Of a DNA stretch of 64,000 nt, positions 35,585 through 44,890 are shown piece after piece (the stretch's first letter is position 1; every line of letters begins with the position of its first letter). The notes under the pieces are model-generated. The model had not been told where the DNA came from, did no database searches, and saw nothing but the letters and a program-made list of their open reading frames with translations. The DNA comes from Ferrimicrobium sp. (GTDB taxonomy: Bacteria > Actinomycetota > Acidimicrobiia > Acidimicrobiales > Acidimicrobiaceae): the NCBI RefSeq assembly GCF_027319265.1, contig NZ_DAHVNP010000014.1, positions 62,001-126,000 of the forward strand. The letters are read 5' to 3'. The position numbers and the translations under genes were made by a program.

Positions 35585-36594
35585 GATCGAGACTGCCAGG
35601 CTGCCGACTCCTGGACTGGAGCACGACCCATCAACGGACGCCACCAGCCCTCATTGCCACGGTACCATTGGATCGTTTCGCTGATCCCTTGGTCGAAGGG
35701 GATGGATGGTGTGAAGCCAAGCTCATTACGGATCTTGGAAGAGTCCAACAGATAACGGCGGTCATGCGACGGGCGATCAGGAACCGTCGTCTTGAGTGTA
35801 TCGGGTTTACCTAGTTCAACAAGAATCCGATCAGCGATCTCCTCGATCGAATATTCGTCACCTGTACCAACATGATAGGTCTCCCCCGAGTGCCCCTTAT
35901 GAATCACCAAATCGATAGCTCTCGCGTGATCGAGCACGTGGATCCACTCTCGCCGGTTGTCCTTGGAAGCATAGAGGGGCAATGGCTGGTCCTGCAAGGC
36001 TAGCGCAGTAAAGAGGGGGATCAATTTTTCAGGGAATTGGTAGGGTCCATAGTTATTGGCGCAGTTGGTGATGCTGATCGGCAAGCCATAGGTCAGCGCA
36101 TAGGCCCGAACCGCGTGATCTGCCGCGGCCTTCGATGCGTTGTACGGGGTGCGCGGACGATAGGGCGACTCCTCCGTAAATGCATCCTGGGCATCAAGAT
36201 CAAGATCCCCATACACCTCGCAGGTCGAAACATGATGAAACCGTGTCAGCCCCCCATAAGCCCGAGCAGCCTCAAGGAGACCAACCGTCCCGGTGACATT
36301 CGTGCGAAAGAAGCGCTCGGGATCGATGATAGCCAGAGAGTTATGCGACTCGGCGGCAAAGTTCACTACGACATCGACGGCGTAGCGATCAAGCACCTCC
36401 ACGACGTGGTCGGTGTTACCGATATCACCATGAACAAAGCTGATGCGATCATCCAGATCCCCCAGTGACTCGCGACAGCCCGCATAGGTGAGCGCATCGA
36501 GCACGACAACATCATCGTCTGGATGGGCCGTCGACCAGTACCGTGTGAAATTCGAGCCGATAAATCCTGCGCCGCCGGTGACCAGTAGTTTCAC
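35581..36594 (-). CDS. rmlB: dTDP-glucose 4,6-dehydratase, variant active site
   Basis: A 337-residue extended SDR of the RmlB group: TGGAGFIGSN (about 6-15), VLDALTYAG (about 31-39), PYNASKAAADH with Tyr151 and Lys155, NNYGPYQFPEKLIPLF (about 179-194) and a DNRREWIHV block. The usual STDEVYG dehydration motif is STCEVYG here: Cys125 replaces the catalytic Asp while Glu126 stays. The AAESHVDRSI stretch is AAESHNSLAI. I recall similar sequences in other actinobacteria, so this may be a lineage form. GTG start with GAGGG upstream. rmlA is 40 bases upstream. Confidence 0.88.
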   Translation of the reverse strand: MKLLVTGGAGFIGSNFTRYWSTAHPDDDVVVLDALTYAGCRESLGDLDDRISFVHGDIGNTDHVVEVLDRYAVDVVVNFAAESHNSLAIIDPERFFRTNVTGTVGLLEAARAYGGLTRFHHVSTCEVYGDLDLDAQDAFTEESPYRPRTPYNASKAAADHAVRAYALTYGLPISITNCANNYGPYQFPEKLIPLFTALALQDQPLPLYASKDNRREWIHVLDHARAIDLVIHKGHSGETYHVGTGDEYSIEEIADRILVELGKPDTLKTTVPDRPSHDRRYLLDSSKIRNELGFTPSIPFDQGISETIQWYRGNEGWWRPLMGRAPVQESAAWQSRS

Positions 36595-36634
36595 TGCCCT
36601 CGCCTTTCATGGTGGGAAACGTTGCGAGCACAGA

Positions 36635-37702
36635 CTATAGCAACTCCACCCGAGCGTGATCGCCTACGATGAGCTTGGTGGCGCTGGGCCGTTCGCTGCG
36701 ATGACAAATCTTGGCAAACTTCCCGATCACCGAACCTTCGATTGCGCCGACAGTGTCAACCGTAGAGTCGCTGAGAATAATGGAGTTCATCACTTCAGAA
36801 GAGAGAATCGCACATCGATCCCCGATCGACGAAAAGGGACCGACGTAACTGGACTGCAGAACAACATCGCGCCCAATGATGGCGGGGCCACGAACGATCG
36901 AGTCGACGACCTTCGCCCCTGCCTCAACGACCACCGGGCCCTCGATCTTGGAGTCGATCACCTCACCCATGATTGACGGTCGAATCGCCATCAGCGCAAT
37001 CCTGTTACCGTCGAGTAGCGCCTCAGGATCCCCCAAGTCCTTCCAGTATCCCTCCACCATCGATGAGTTCACCCCGAGACCATGATCGATCAGCCAGCTA
37101 ATGGCGTCAGTGATCTCAAGTTCACCCCTCGCAGAGGGTGCGATCTGGGCGACTGCCTCATGAATACGAGCATCGAAGAGGTAGACCCCAACGAGGGCAA
37201 GGTCGGAGGGAGGATGATCAGGTTTCTCCACGAGGCGCAGTACCGAACCGTCATTGGCGACCTCAGCTACACCAAACTTCCGAGGATCTGGAACGCGCGC
37301 CAGCAAGATCCTCGCCGCCGTTGCGACGTCTCGAAGGGTGAACCCGTGCACAATGTCGGTGATACCGCCGACAAGAAAATTGTCGCCAAGGTACATGACA
37401 AAATCCTCATCGCCGAGGAAATCCTTGGCGATGAGAACTGCGTGAGCAAGCCCACGCGGCGCATCCTGTGGGAGGTAAGTCGCCTTCAAACCAAAAGCCG
37501 AGCCGTCTCCAACAGCGGCCTTTACCTCGCTAGCCGTGTGTCCCACGACAATCCCTACATCGGTAATGCCGCACTCAGCTATCGCTTCGAGGCCGTAGAA
37601 GAGGATGGGTTTGTTCGCGATCGGCACCAGCTGCTTGGAGGCGGTATGTGTCAGCGGACGGAGTCGAGTCCCGGATCCTCCGGCGAGGATAAGCGCCTTC
37701 AT
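36635..37702 (-). CDS. rmlA: Glucose-1-phosphate thymidylyltransferase, long form
   Basis: Makes dTDP-glucose, the first step to dTDP-rhamnose. The 355-residue product has LILAGGSGTRLRPLTHTASK at residues 4-23, VMYLGDNFL (about 101-109), VEKPDHPPS (about 158-166) and EITDAISWLID (about 194-204). About 60 residues beyond the classic 290-residue enzyme form a left-handed beta-helix C terminus (IIGRDVVLQSSYVGPF), the long RmlA form common in actinobacteria and archaea. The ATG is preceded by AGGGGAC. The upstream acyl-CoA dehydrogenase ends eight bases before it. Confidence 0.92.
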   Translation of the reverse strand: MKALILAGGSGTRLRPLTHTASKQLVPIANKPILFYGLEAIAECGITDVGIVVGHTASEVKAAVGDGSAFGLKATYLPQDAPRGLAHAVLIAKDFLGDEDFVMYLGDNFLVGGITDIVHGFTLRDVATAARILLARVPDPRKFGVAEVANDGSVLRLVEKPDHPPSDLALVGVYLFDARIHEAVAQIAPSARGELEITDAISWLIDHGLGVNSSMVEGYWKDLGDPEALLDGNRIALMAIRPSIMGEVIDSKIEGPVVVEAGAKVVDSIVRGPAIIGRDVVLQSSYVGPFSSIGDRCAILSSEVMNSIILSDSTVDTVGAIEGSVIGKFAKICHRSERPSATKLIVGDHARVELL

Positions 37703-37710
37703 CTCGTCCC

Positions 37711-38850
37711 CTAAGAGGTTGGTAGACCGAGCGAACGGGCGATCACAAGACGCTGCACCTCAGATGTTCCTTCGCCAATCTCGAGTATCTTGGCGTCACG
37801 ATAGTAGCGCGCCACAGGAGACTCCTCGATGAATCCTGCCCCTCCAAAGATTTGGGTCGCCTCTCTGGCTACCGACACCGCAGCCTCGGTAGCATAGAGC
37901 TTCGCGATCGCCGCCTCTCGCTTGAAGGGCCGCCCGTGATCCTTCAGCCAAGCCGCACGGTAGACCAACAGCCTCGAGGCTTCGACAGCGACCTCCATGT
38001 CAGCGCACTTAAAAGAGATCGCCTGATACCGCGAGATTGGCCCTCCAAAGGCATTGCGATTCGCTGCATAGGCAAGCGACTCTCGAAGACAGGCCTCAGC
38101 TAGTCCCAGTGCGAGTGCTGCGATTGAGATCCGCCCATCATCGAGAATGGCAAGGAATTGCGCAAACCCACGACCTACCTCGCCAAGTAAGGACTCTGGG
38201 CCAACCTCCACATCGGCCAAACTCAACGGATGTGTGTCTGATGCGTGCCAACCGAGCTTCCTATAGGCAGGCTCAACGGTAAAGCCCGGCGTCCCTGCAG
38301 GAATGATAAATGCCGAGACCCCGTCCTCTCCTCGAGCAGTAACGGTCACCAATGACGTGATAGGGGTGCCTGAGTTGGTGATATAGGCTTTGGCCCCATT
38401 GAGTAGGAATCGCTCGCCCTGGCGCTCGACCCTTGTGCGGGTGGCTCCCGCATCGGATCCCCCGTCAGGCTCCGTCAGGCCAAAACCACCGAGCGTTTTC
38501 CCAGCACAAAGATCGGGCAGCCATCGCTGCTTTTGTTCCTCATTGCCAAACTCGTAGATCGGATTCGCACCGAGTCCCACACCAGCAGAGAGGGTGATAG
38601 CCAGCGATGAGTCGCCTTTGGCGAGCTCTTCGACCGCGATGCACAATGAGGTGAAGTCGCCTCCTCCCCCTCCGTAACTCTCGGGAAAGATCATCCCGAA
38701 CAGTCCAAGCTCCCCGAGCTGGAGCACCTGCGCAAGAGGGAACTCACTACGTTCGTCCCAGCCGAGAGCATTTGGCAACACCTCAGCATCCACAAAATCA
38801 GCCACCACCTTACGCAGTGCTTGATGTTCCTCACCGAACTCGACTGACAT
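37711..38850 (-). CDS. Acyl-CoA dehydrogenase
   Basis: A 379-residue FAD flavoprotein that oxidises acyl-CoA to enoyl-CoA. FGLTEPDGGSDAG (about residues 123-135) and AYITNSG (about 154-160) are the flavin and substrate signatures, and the C-terminal GGAGFIEESPVARYYRDAK block is typical of short- or branched-chain members. The catalytic Glu region (EGTSEVQRLVIAR) is present. ATG 38848-38850 has GAGGAGG just upstream; an ATG six codons earlier precedes the site. It lies directly upstream of rmlA, although function points to fatty or branched-chain acid breakdown. Confidence 0.92.
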   Translation of the reverse strand: MSVEFGEEHQALRKVVADFVDAEVLPNALGWDERSEFPLAQVLQLGELGLFGMIFPESYGGGGGDFTSLCIAVEELAKGDSSLAITLSAGVGLGANPIYEFGNEEQKQRWLPDLCAGKTLGGFGLTEPDGGSDAGATRTRVERQGERFLLNGAKAYITNSGTPITSLVTVTARGEDGVSAFIIPAGTPGFTVEPAYRKLGWHASDTHPLSLADVEVGPESLLGEVGRGFAQFLAILDDGRISIAALALGLAEACLRESLAYAANRNAFGGPISRYQAISFKCADMEVAVEASRLLVYRAAWLKDHGRPFKREAAIAKLYATEAAVSVAREATQIFGGAGFIEESPVARYYRDAKILEIGEGTSEVQRLVIARSLGLPTS

Positions 38851-39177
38851 ATCGACCTCCTCGTCCAATCCTCGTCGACCTCAACGCCGCTTTTCTACCA
38901 GGTAACCGCATCAACGCGCATGAGCCCTCACCAAGACACTACGCCCGACGACGACTCTTCCGTCCAGGGCGATCATCGCGACCACCTCGACCCAGTAGTA
39001 CCGTGGGACCGCTCCCCAAACACTCTGTATCTGCCATCATTGTTGTATATAGAGCCACGACTAGGGCTATCCCGGTGCACTCGAGCACCCAAACTATCCA
39101 ATGCCGCGGTCCCCTCTACAGCAAGCCATGCCGACCTCGAGACGGATCTACTACGCGAGCACAACCCCGATGAGACA
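38851..39177. other. Intergenic stretch between birA and the acyl-CoA dehydrogenase
   Basis: About 330 bases. A 71-codon minus-strand frame (38973-39188) begins inside the end of birA, with GGAG six bases before its ATG. Its Ser/Arg-rich composition (RSRSVSRSAW) and lack of family likeness make it doubtful. No other gene or clear terminator was seen. The acyl-CoA dehydrogenase promoter should lie here. Confidence 0.4.
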
Positions 39178-39945
39178 CTATCGATCATTCACCACTCCAA
39201 GATGTTCGATATCACCAACATGAACGGCAACCTGACCGGACGCAGTTCTGACAAGCAAACAACCCTCTTGATCGACATCTTCGGCTAATCCTACCACCAT
39301 CTCCTCTGGGTACTGAATTTGCACCCGACGACCCAGCGTTGACAAGCAGCATCGGTAGGTTTGGAGGAGGAGCTCGGTGTGGCCATGCAGGAGCTGTGAC
39401 AGTTGGTCATCAAGTTCCTCCAGGAACCGCATAAGGAGGGAATCGCGCAGCGAGAAGAAATCCTCCGCCGGTTCACCTTCAATCGCTTCATTGAGACAGC
39501 AAAGGTTGCGAGCATCCTCTAGGGTTGGGGTGGCCGTGAGGTTCACACCAAGACCAATGACCACCTGATGAGACGAGCCATCGAAGATGCCATCGATCAA
39601 CATCCCTCCGAGCTTGGCTTCCCCTACCATCAGATCATTGGGCCACTTCAAGGTCACCCCCGCTACCCCGAGGCCCCGAATCGCAAAGACGATCGCATTA
39701 CCGACGGCCATCGGAAGGAGATTGACCTCAGCACGCCGAGGCAACCGTACCAATACCGAGCAGGCAAGGGTACTCCTCGGAAGATCATGAAAAGCACGAC
39801 CTCGTCTGCCGCGGCCGGCCCGTTGATGATCTGCCACGACGACCAGACGTTGGGTACTGACCCGTGCAAAGAGGTTTGAAAGCGTGCGATTCGTAGAGTC
39901 GGTCTCATCAAGTAGGATTATGCGCCATGGGGCGGTGCTGATCAT
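39178..39945 (-). CDS. birA: Biotin--[acetyl-CoA-carboxylase] ligase
   Basis: Activates biotin with ATP and attaches it to biotin carrier domains. The 255-residue protein has LDETDSTNRTL (about residues 12-22), the biotinyl-AMP loop DHQRAGRGRRGRAF (about 39-52), KWPNDLMV (about 100-107) and GLGVNL (about 131-136), then a C-terminal SH3-like cap. It lacks the N-terminal DNA-binding domain of repressor-type BirA. It is divergent from the biotin carboxylase/carrier gene at 40049, its likely substrate. A TAAGGTG lies eight bases before the ATG. Confidence 0.93.
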   Translation of the reverse strand: MISTAPWRIILLDETDSTNRTLSNLFARVSTQRLVVVADHQRAGRGRRGRAFHDLPRSTLACSVLVRLPRRAEVNLLPMAVGNAIVFAIRGLGVAGVTLKWPNDLMVGEAKLGGMLIDGIFDGSSHQVVIGLGVNLTATPTLEDARNLCCLNEAIEGEPAEDFFSLRDSLLMRFLEELDDQLSQLLHGHTELLLQTYRCCLSTLGRRVQIQYPEEMVVGLAEDVDQEGCLLVRTASGQVAVHVGDIEHLGVVNDR

Positions 39946-40048
39946 TACTCAGCACCTTAGAGGACAGGATCGAGCCAAGCTTCCTCGACAGGGATAGCCT
40001 CGGAGAGCGGCGCCGGTGACGGCGAAGCAAGCAAGAAAGGTGACGTAG

Positions 40049-41818
40049 GTGTTTGAGCGGTTACTCATAGCGAACCGAGGAGAGATCGCGGTTCGCGTAA
40101 TCCGGACAGCCAAGGAGATGGGAATCAAGACGATCGCTGTCTATTCTGACGCCGACCGAGATGCGATGCACGTCCGTTACGCCGACGAAGCCTACAATCT
40201 GCCCGGCACAACCGTTCGAGACAGCTACCTGAACACCGAACGCATCTTGGAGATTATTCAACGTTCGGGCGCCCAAGCCGTGCATCCTGGCTATGGCTTT
40301 TTCAGTGAAAACACCGACTTCGCCAGGGCGATCGAAAGCACCGGCGTTGTGTTCGTTGGTCCACCACCAGAAGCCATCGAGATCATGGGGGACAAGATCT
40401 CTTCTCGTATTGCCGCGACGGCAGCCGGTGTCGCTGGTGTACCTGGCACCACGGAGGTCCTCAAAAGCGCCGATGAGATCGTCGCCTTTGGTGAGAACCA
40501 CGGTTGGCCTTTAGCGATCAAGGCAGCCTATGGCGGAGGTGGCCGAGGCATGCGAGTCGTCAACTCTGCCTCCGAGGCGGCCGAGGCTTTGGCCTCGGCT
40601 CAACGAGAAGCACTCGGTGCCTTTGGGCGTGATGAGTGTTACGTCGAACGGTACCTCACTTGGCCCCGCCATGTGGAGATGCAGATCATTGGGGATGCCT
40701 ATGATACGACTCTCTGGCTCGGCGAGCGCGATTGTTCGTGCCAACGGCGGCATCAGAAGCTGATCGAAGAGTCGCCTGCTCCAGATTTTCCTGATGACAT
40801 GCGATCCAAGATGGGCGAGGCGGCCGTGAAGGTCGCTCGCGCATGCGGCTATCGCAACGCTGGAACGGTCGAGTTTCTTTACCAAGACGGCGCATTTTAC
40901 TTTCTTGAGATGAATACGCGTCTCCAGGTTGAGCACCCCATCACCGAAGCGGTCACTGGTCTCGACCTGGTGGAGCTCCAGCTTCGTATCGCAGCAGGCG
41001 AACGTCTTCCGCTCTCCCAAGACCAGATCAGCCACAACGGCCATGCCATTGAGATCCGTTTGAACGCTGAAGACCCATCAGGAGGTCGTTTCGTCCCCTC
41101 TCCGGGCCCCATCACGCGCTTCGAGCGCCCCGATGGTCCTGGCATTCGCACCGACGCTGGTTATGAGGCAGGAGACGCAGTGAGCCAGTACTACGACAAT
41201 CTCATCGCGAAATTGGTGGTTTGGGCCCCTGATCGCGAGCGGGCAATCGCTAAGGCCATCCGCGCTCTCCGTGAGACCAAGCTCGAAGGAGTCACGACTA
41301 CCATCCCCGCTGATCTCGCCATTCTCGAGCACCCAGACTTCCACACGGCGCAACATTCCACCAAGTGGGTTGAGGATCGGTTGGACTTGAGTGCGCTGAC
41401 AGCTCCACCCATTACCGCCACGTCCGAGGAGACCACCACGCCGACCGAGGTCGTAGCCGAGGTCAATGGCAAACGGGTTGCCGTCAAGCTCTTCCTTTCT
41501 GAACTGGTTGCGCCGACCCCAACGAACGTGCCATCTCCGCGCCGTGACACCCCTGCCCCACGAGCAGCCCGCACGCAGGGACCTGCGTCGAAGGTAGGGG
41601 GTGGATCTGGAGCCGTCACTGTACCTATGCAAGGCACCGTCGTGAAGATAGCGGTTCAAATAGGCCAAGAGATCAATGTCGGGGACACAGTGATCGTGCT
41701 CGAGGCGATGAAGATGGAGAACTCAATCCTCGCTGAGCGCGCAGGAACCGTCAGCGAGATCAGGGTAAAGCCTGGCGACACCGTGGGTACTGGTGACGTG
41801 GTCGCCACCATCGCTTAA
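40049..41818 (+). CDS. accA: Acetyl/propionyl-CoA carboxylase alpha subunit (biotin carboxylase + BCCP)
   Basis: A 589-residue protein joining biotin carboxylase (about 1-450) and a C-terminal biotinyl domain (about 515-589). Seen: LLIANRGEIAVRVIRTAKEM, the ATP-grasp loop YGGGGRGMR, ERDCSCQRRHQK, FLEMNTRLQVEHPITE and the biotin motif EAMKMEN with Lys at about 555. The domain layout is that of actinobacterial AccA3-type subunits, which serve acetyl- or propionyl-CoA carboxylases with separate beta subunits (none in the window). GTG start with AAAGGTGA eight bases upstream. With methylmalonyl-CoA mutase downstream, a propionyl-CoA role is attractive. The gene name follows actinobacterial usage. 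Confidence 0.92.
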   Translation: MFERLLIANRGEIAVRVIRTAKEMGIKTIAVYSDADRDAMHVRYADEAYNLPGTTVRDSYLNTERILEIIQRSGAQAVHPGYGFFSENTDFARAIESTGVVFVGPPPEAIEIMGDKISSRIAATAAGVAGVPGTTEVLKSADEIVAFGENHGWPLAIKAAYGGGGRGMRVVNSASEAAEALASAQREALGAFGRDECYVERYLTWPRHVEMQIIGDAYDTTLWLGERDCSCQRRHQKLIEESPAPDFPDDMRSKMGEAAVKVARACGYRNAGTVEFLYQDGAFYFLEMNTRLQVEHPITEAVTGLDLVELQLRIAAGERLPLSQDQISHNGHAIEIRLNAEDPSGGRFVPSPGPITRFERPDGPGIRTDAGYEAGDAVSQYYDNLIAKLVVWAPDRERAIAKAIRALRETKLEGVTTTIPADLAILEHPDFHTAQHSTKWVEDRLDLSALTAPPITATSEETTTPTEVVAEVNGKRVAVKLFLSELVAPTPTNVPSPRRDTPAPRAARTQGPASKVGGGSGAVTVPMQGTVVKIAVQIGQEINVGDTVIVLEAMKMENSILAERAGTVSEIRVKPGDTVGTGDVVATIA

Positions 41819-41846
41819 TCATCACTCCGGTCGCGGAAGGAGCACC

Positions 41847-43013
41847 ATGTCACACGGAGACAACGAACGCAAGGCAATTCGATCAGCAGCAGAACGCAAC
41901 TACGGTCGAGCTTATGACCTCTCACATCGTATTCATGCAAACCCTGAATTGGCATTTCACGAAGAGAAGGCCGCCACCTGGCTCACCAACGAGCTCAGTA
42001 CATCTGGGTTCACGGCCACAAAAGGTATCGGTGGTCTCGACACCGCCGTCATCGCTGAGGCCGGAAGTGGCGACCTTATCGTGACCATCTGCGCCGAGTA
42101 CGATGCACTTCCCCATATCGGACACGCCTGTGGTCACAACATTATCGCAGCCAGTGCCTTCCTCGCCGCCACCTCACTCGTGGACCTCGTCGATGATCTC
42201 GGAATCACGCTGCGCGTCATTGGAACTCCTGCCGAGGAGGGCGGCGGCGGTAAGATCATCCTCCTCGATCAGGGGATCTTCACCGGTACGCACCTAGCTA
42301 TGATGTTGCATCCGGCACCGATGGAGGCTGACCGAATGCATGTGCAAGCAGCGCGCCACTTCCGCGTCACCTACCAGGGGCGAGACTCCCACGCTGCGGC
42401 CGCACCTCAGCTTGGCATCAACGCACTTGATGCGATGACAATCGCCCAGACCTCTATCGGGCTTCTACGTCAACACATCCTGGCCGATGACCGCATCCAC
42501 GGCATCATCACGAAGGGGGGAGATGCCCCAAACATCATTCCGTCCCTTGTTGAGGGGGAATTTCTGACGCGCTCTGCAACACTGGAGGAGCTTGCGCATC
42601 TCGCTCCTCGTGTCGATCGCTGCTTCGAGGCTGGAGCCTTGGCTACTGGTGCCACCTGCACCATCACCGACCGCGGACCCACCTACTCCCATCTGGTAAC
42701 CGACGAGGAGTTGGCCACTATCTACGTGGAGGAAGCCACCCAAGTCGGCCGTACCTTTCAGACCGACCAACAGCCACTATCGGCCTCCACCGACATGGGT
42801 AATATCTCACTTGAAGTCGCTACCATTCATCCTCTGATCAACATCAACTCATGGCCGGCCGTCAACCACCAACCCGAGTTCACTGAGGCGGCGAAGTCGC
42901 CGGAGGCAGATAGGGCAATGTTTGAAGGAGGCATGGCGCTGGCTATGACCGCGATGACCGCCGCGCTCACCCACAGCACCAGAGAACGACTCCTCGCTCA
43001 CCCTTGCCGGTAG
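41847..43013 (+). CDS. M20-family amidohydrolase/peptidase
   Basis: A 388-residue metal hydrolase of the M20D type (amidohydrolase / p-aminobenzoyl-glutamate hydrolase-like). Metal-site signatures: EYDALPHIGHACGHN (about 92-106), PAEEGGGGK (about 135-143) and HAAAAPQLGINALDA in the dimerisation lid (about 183-197), with a late MGNISLEVATIHPLI block. ATG 41847 follows AAGGAGCACC. A longer reading would enter the carboxylase gene. It lies 28 bases after that gene and likely shares its transcript. Substrate not predictable. Confidence 0.88.
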   Translation: MSHGDNERKAIRSAAERNYGRAYDLSHRIHANPELAFHEEKAATWLTNELSTSGFTATKGIGGLDTAVIAEAGSGDLIVTICAEYDALPHIGHACGHNIIAASAFLAATSLVDLVDDLGITLRVIGTPAEEGGGGKIILLDQGIFTGTHLAMMLHPAPMEADRMHVQAARHFRVTYQGRDSHAAAAPQLGINALDAMTIAQTSIGLLRQHILADDRIHGIITKGGDAPNIIPSLVEGEFLTRSATLEELAHLAPRVDRCFEAGALATGATCTITDRGPTYSHLVTDEELATIYVEEATQVGRTFQTDQQPLSASTDMGNISLEVATIHPLININSWPAVNHQPEFTEAAKSPEADRAMFEGGMALAMTAMTAALTHSTRERLLAHPCR

Positions 43014-43049
43014 GCGACGCCAAGTGTGCTCCTCGAGAGGCCTTTAAGA

Positions 43050-43652
43050 ATGGAGTTCGACGCAGTACTACGACGGCGACGGATGCACCGTTCCTTCACT
43101 GAAGAACCCGTCCATATCGAGGAGGTCAACGCTCTTTGCGAGGCGGCGCTTCGTGCACCTTCGGCTGGCTTCACCCAGGGTACCGAGTTGGTGATCGTAC
43201 GAGACCCGCAACGCATTCGCACCATCCTGGAACTGATCACCACGCAAGACTGGTTGACGAACGCTGTTAACCACCAAGGACTGCGTCACAGCCAAGTGTT
43301 GATCTTCCCAATCATCAACCAACAGGCGTATCTCGCACGATACGCAGAACCCGACAAAGCGCAATCCGGCATGGCGACCGAGGATGGTTGGCCTCAGCCT
43401 TATTGGCTGGTCGATGCAAGTTTTGCCACCATGCAACTGCTCCTAAAGGTCGTGGATCTTGGTCTCGGCGCAAGTTTCATGGGCATCTACTACGGCGCTG
43501 AGGAGCTGCGCACATTGCTAGCTCTGCCTGACGGGCACCATCCGCTCGGCATTCTCTGCATTGGACACCCCAGCAACTCCCGTCTCACGGGCTCACCGAG
43601 TCGTCGTCAGCGCCGGGCCGCGGAAACGCTAATGCATTTCGAGCAGTGGTAA
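43050..43652 (+). CDS. Nitroreductase-family flavoprotein
   Basis: A 200-residue FMN-binding nitroreductase-fold protein: RRRRMHRSFTEEPV (about residues 7-20) is the N-terminal flavin-phosphate site, APSAGFTQGTELVIV (about 38-52) follows, and LGLGASFMGIYYGAEELR (about 139-156) is the C-terminal motif. Length is normal. ATG 43050 is preferred (AGAGGCC upstream) over GTG 43026. It is in the plus-strand run from the carboxylase to the mutase. Relatives include FbiB C-terminal domains that complete F420 synthesis; a link to cofE in this genome is possible but unproven. Confidence 0.82.
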   Translation: MEFDAVLRRRRMHRSFTEEPVHIEEVNALCEAALRAPSAGFTQGTELVIVRDPQRIRTILELITTQDWLTNAVNHQGLRHSQVLIFPIINQQAYLARYAEPDKAQSGMATEDGWPQPYWLVDASFATMQLLLKVVDLGLGASFMGIYYGAEELRTLLALPDGHHPLGILCIGHPSNSRLTGSPSRRQRRAAETLMHFEQW

Positions 43653-43680
43653 CATGATCGAGGGAGGCAATGTACGCTCT

Positions 43681-44826
43681 ATGTCTAACTTACGAGAGCT
43701 ACTGGCGAATGCACGAGCGCAGATCGACGAAGTTGAGCCCGTAACACTGCAGACGAAGCTCGGTGATGATTGGGTTCTTCTCGATGTACGTGAACCCGAG
43801 GAGTTCAGCCAGGGCACCATCCCCGGGAGTATTCTGCTACCCCGTGGCAACCTAGAACTGCAGATCGAAACGGTCATTCCAGACAAGAGGACCCCAATCG
43901 TGGTGTACTGCGCCGCGGGCGTGCGCAGTATCCTCGCTGCGTATACCTTGGGGCAACTCGGTTATACGAACGTCGCTTCACTCTCCGGGGGTTTTGAAGC
44001 ATGGAAAGACCAGGGAGGACTCTGGCAGGTGCCACAACGGCTCGGTGATGCGCAGCGCCGTCGTTACCATCGCCACCTCCTGCTACCAGAGGTCGGTGAA
44101 GAGGGCCAACGGAAGTTGCTCGACTCCAAGGTCCTGCTGTTAGGAGCTGGAGGCCTCGGGTCGCCGATCATCTTGTACCTCGCCGCAGCGGGGGTGGGAA
44201 CCCTTGGCATTCTCGACATGGACGAGGTCGATCTGTCAAACCTCCAGCGTCAAATTATTCATACCACAGATTCGATTGGAAAACGTAAGGTCGACTCCGC
44301 CAGTGCGGCTGTCCGTGCCTTGAACCCTGATATCGACGTCATTACCTATGACTGTCGTCTCGATGCAACAAATATCGCCTCCATCATCGCTGACTACGAT
44401 CTGATCGTCGATGGTACCGATAACTTTGCAACACGCTACCTGATCAACGATGCAGCGATCGTTGCGCGGCTTCCAGTGGTGCACGGCTCCATCTATCGCT
44501 TCGAGGGTCAGGTCACTGTTTTTGCGCCACCAAAAGGACCGTGTTATCGATGCTTCCAACCGACCCCCCCTCCGAGTGAACTCGCACCTTCATGCTCTGA
44601 AGCGGGCGTCTTGGGCGTCCTGCCGGGCATTATCGGGTCTCTCCAGGCCACAGAGACGCTCAAGCTCCTCCTCGGGATCGGTGACACGCTCGTTGGGCGC
44701 TTGCTCACCTACGACGCGTTGACCCAATCGTTACACACCTACCGTCTTGGGCGTAATCCCAACTGTCCAAGCTGCGGAGACCGACCATCCGGCCTGGTCA
44801 ATCACCAGAACATGGAGGCAGTGTAG
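43681..44826 (+). CDS. Rhodanese-ThiF/MoeB fusion (sulfur-carrier adenylyltransferase)
   Basis: A 381-residue protein with a rhodanese domain first (about 15-120; [12 protein letters not shown] and active Cys77 in [10 protein letters not shown]) and an E1-like ThiF/MoeB domain second (about 125-375; [34 protein letters not shown], zinc pairs CYRC and CPSC). Such enzymes adenylate and sulfurylate small carrier proteins (MoaD, ThiS, CysO). In MoeZ/MOCS3 the rhodanese is C-terminal, so the order here is reversed. ATG 43681 matches the usual N terminus. ATG 43654 is an alternative, the GGGAGG site lying between them. Confidence 0.88.
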   Translation: MSNLRELLANARAQIDEVEPVTLQTKLGDDWVLLDVREPEEFSQGTIPGSILLPRGNLELQIETVIPDKRTPIVVYCAAGVRSILAAYTLGQLGYTNVASLSGGFEAWKDQGGLWQVPQRLGDAQRRRYHRHLLLPEVGEEGQRKLLDSKVLLLGAGGLGSPIILYLAAAGVGTLGILDMDEVDLSNLQRQIIHTTDSIGKRKVDSASAAVRALNPDIDVITYDCRLDATNIASIIADYDLIVDGTDNFATRYLINDAAIVARLPVVHGSIYRFEGQVTVFAPPKGPCYRCFQPTPPPSELAPSCSEAGVLGVLPGIIGSLQATETLKLLLGIGDTLVGRLLTYDALTQSLHTYRLGRNPNCPSCGDRPSGLVNHQNMEAV

Positions 44827-44890
44827 CATCGAGACTCCCAACCATCAAACTCTTCACTCACCAAACTCGATCTCAGACGATGCAAGTAGG

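Noticed and set aside
38920-39288. Plus-strand 122-codon frame beside birA
   Set aside because: Partly antisense to birA, no ribosome site, no recognisable domain.
40061-41044. Long minus-strand frames opposite the carboxylase gene
   Set aside because: Shadows of a clearly identified biotin carboxylase in GC-rich DNA.
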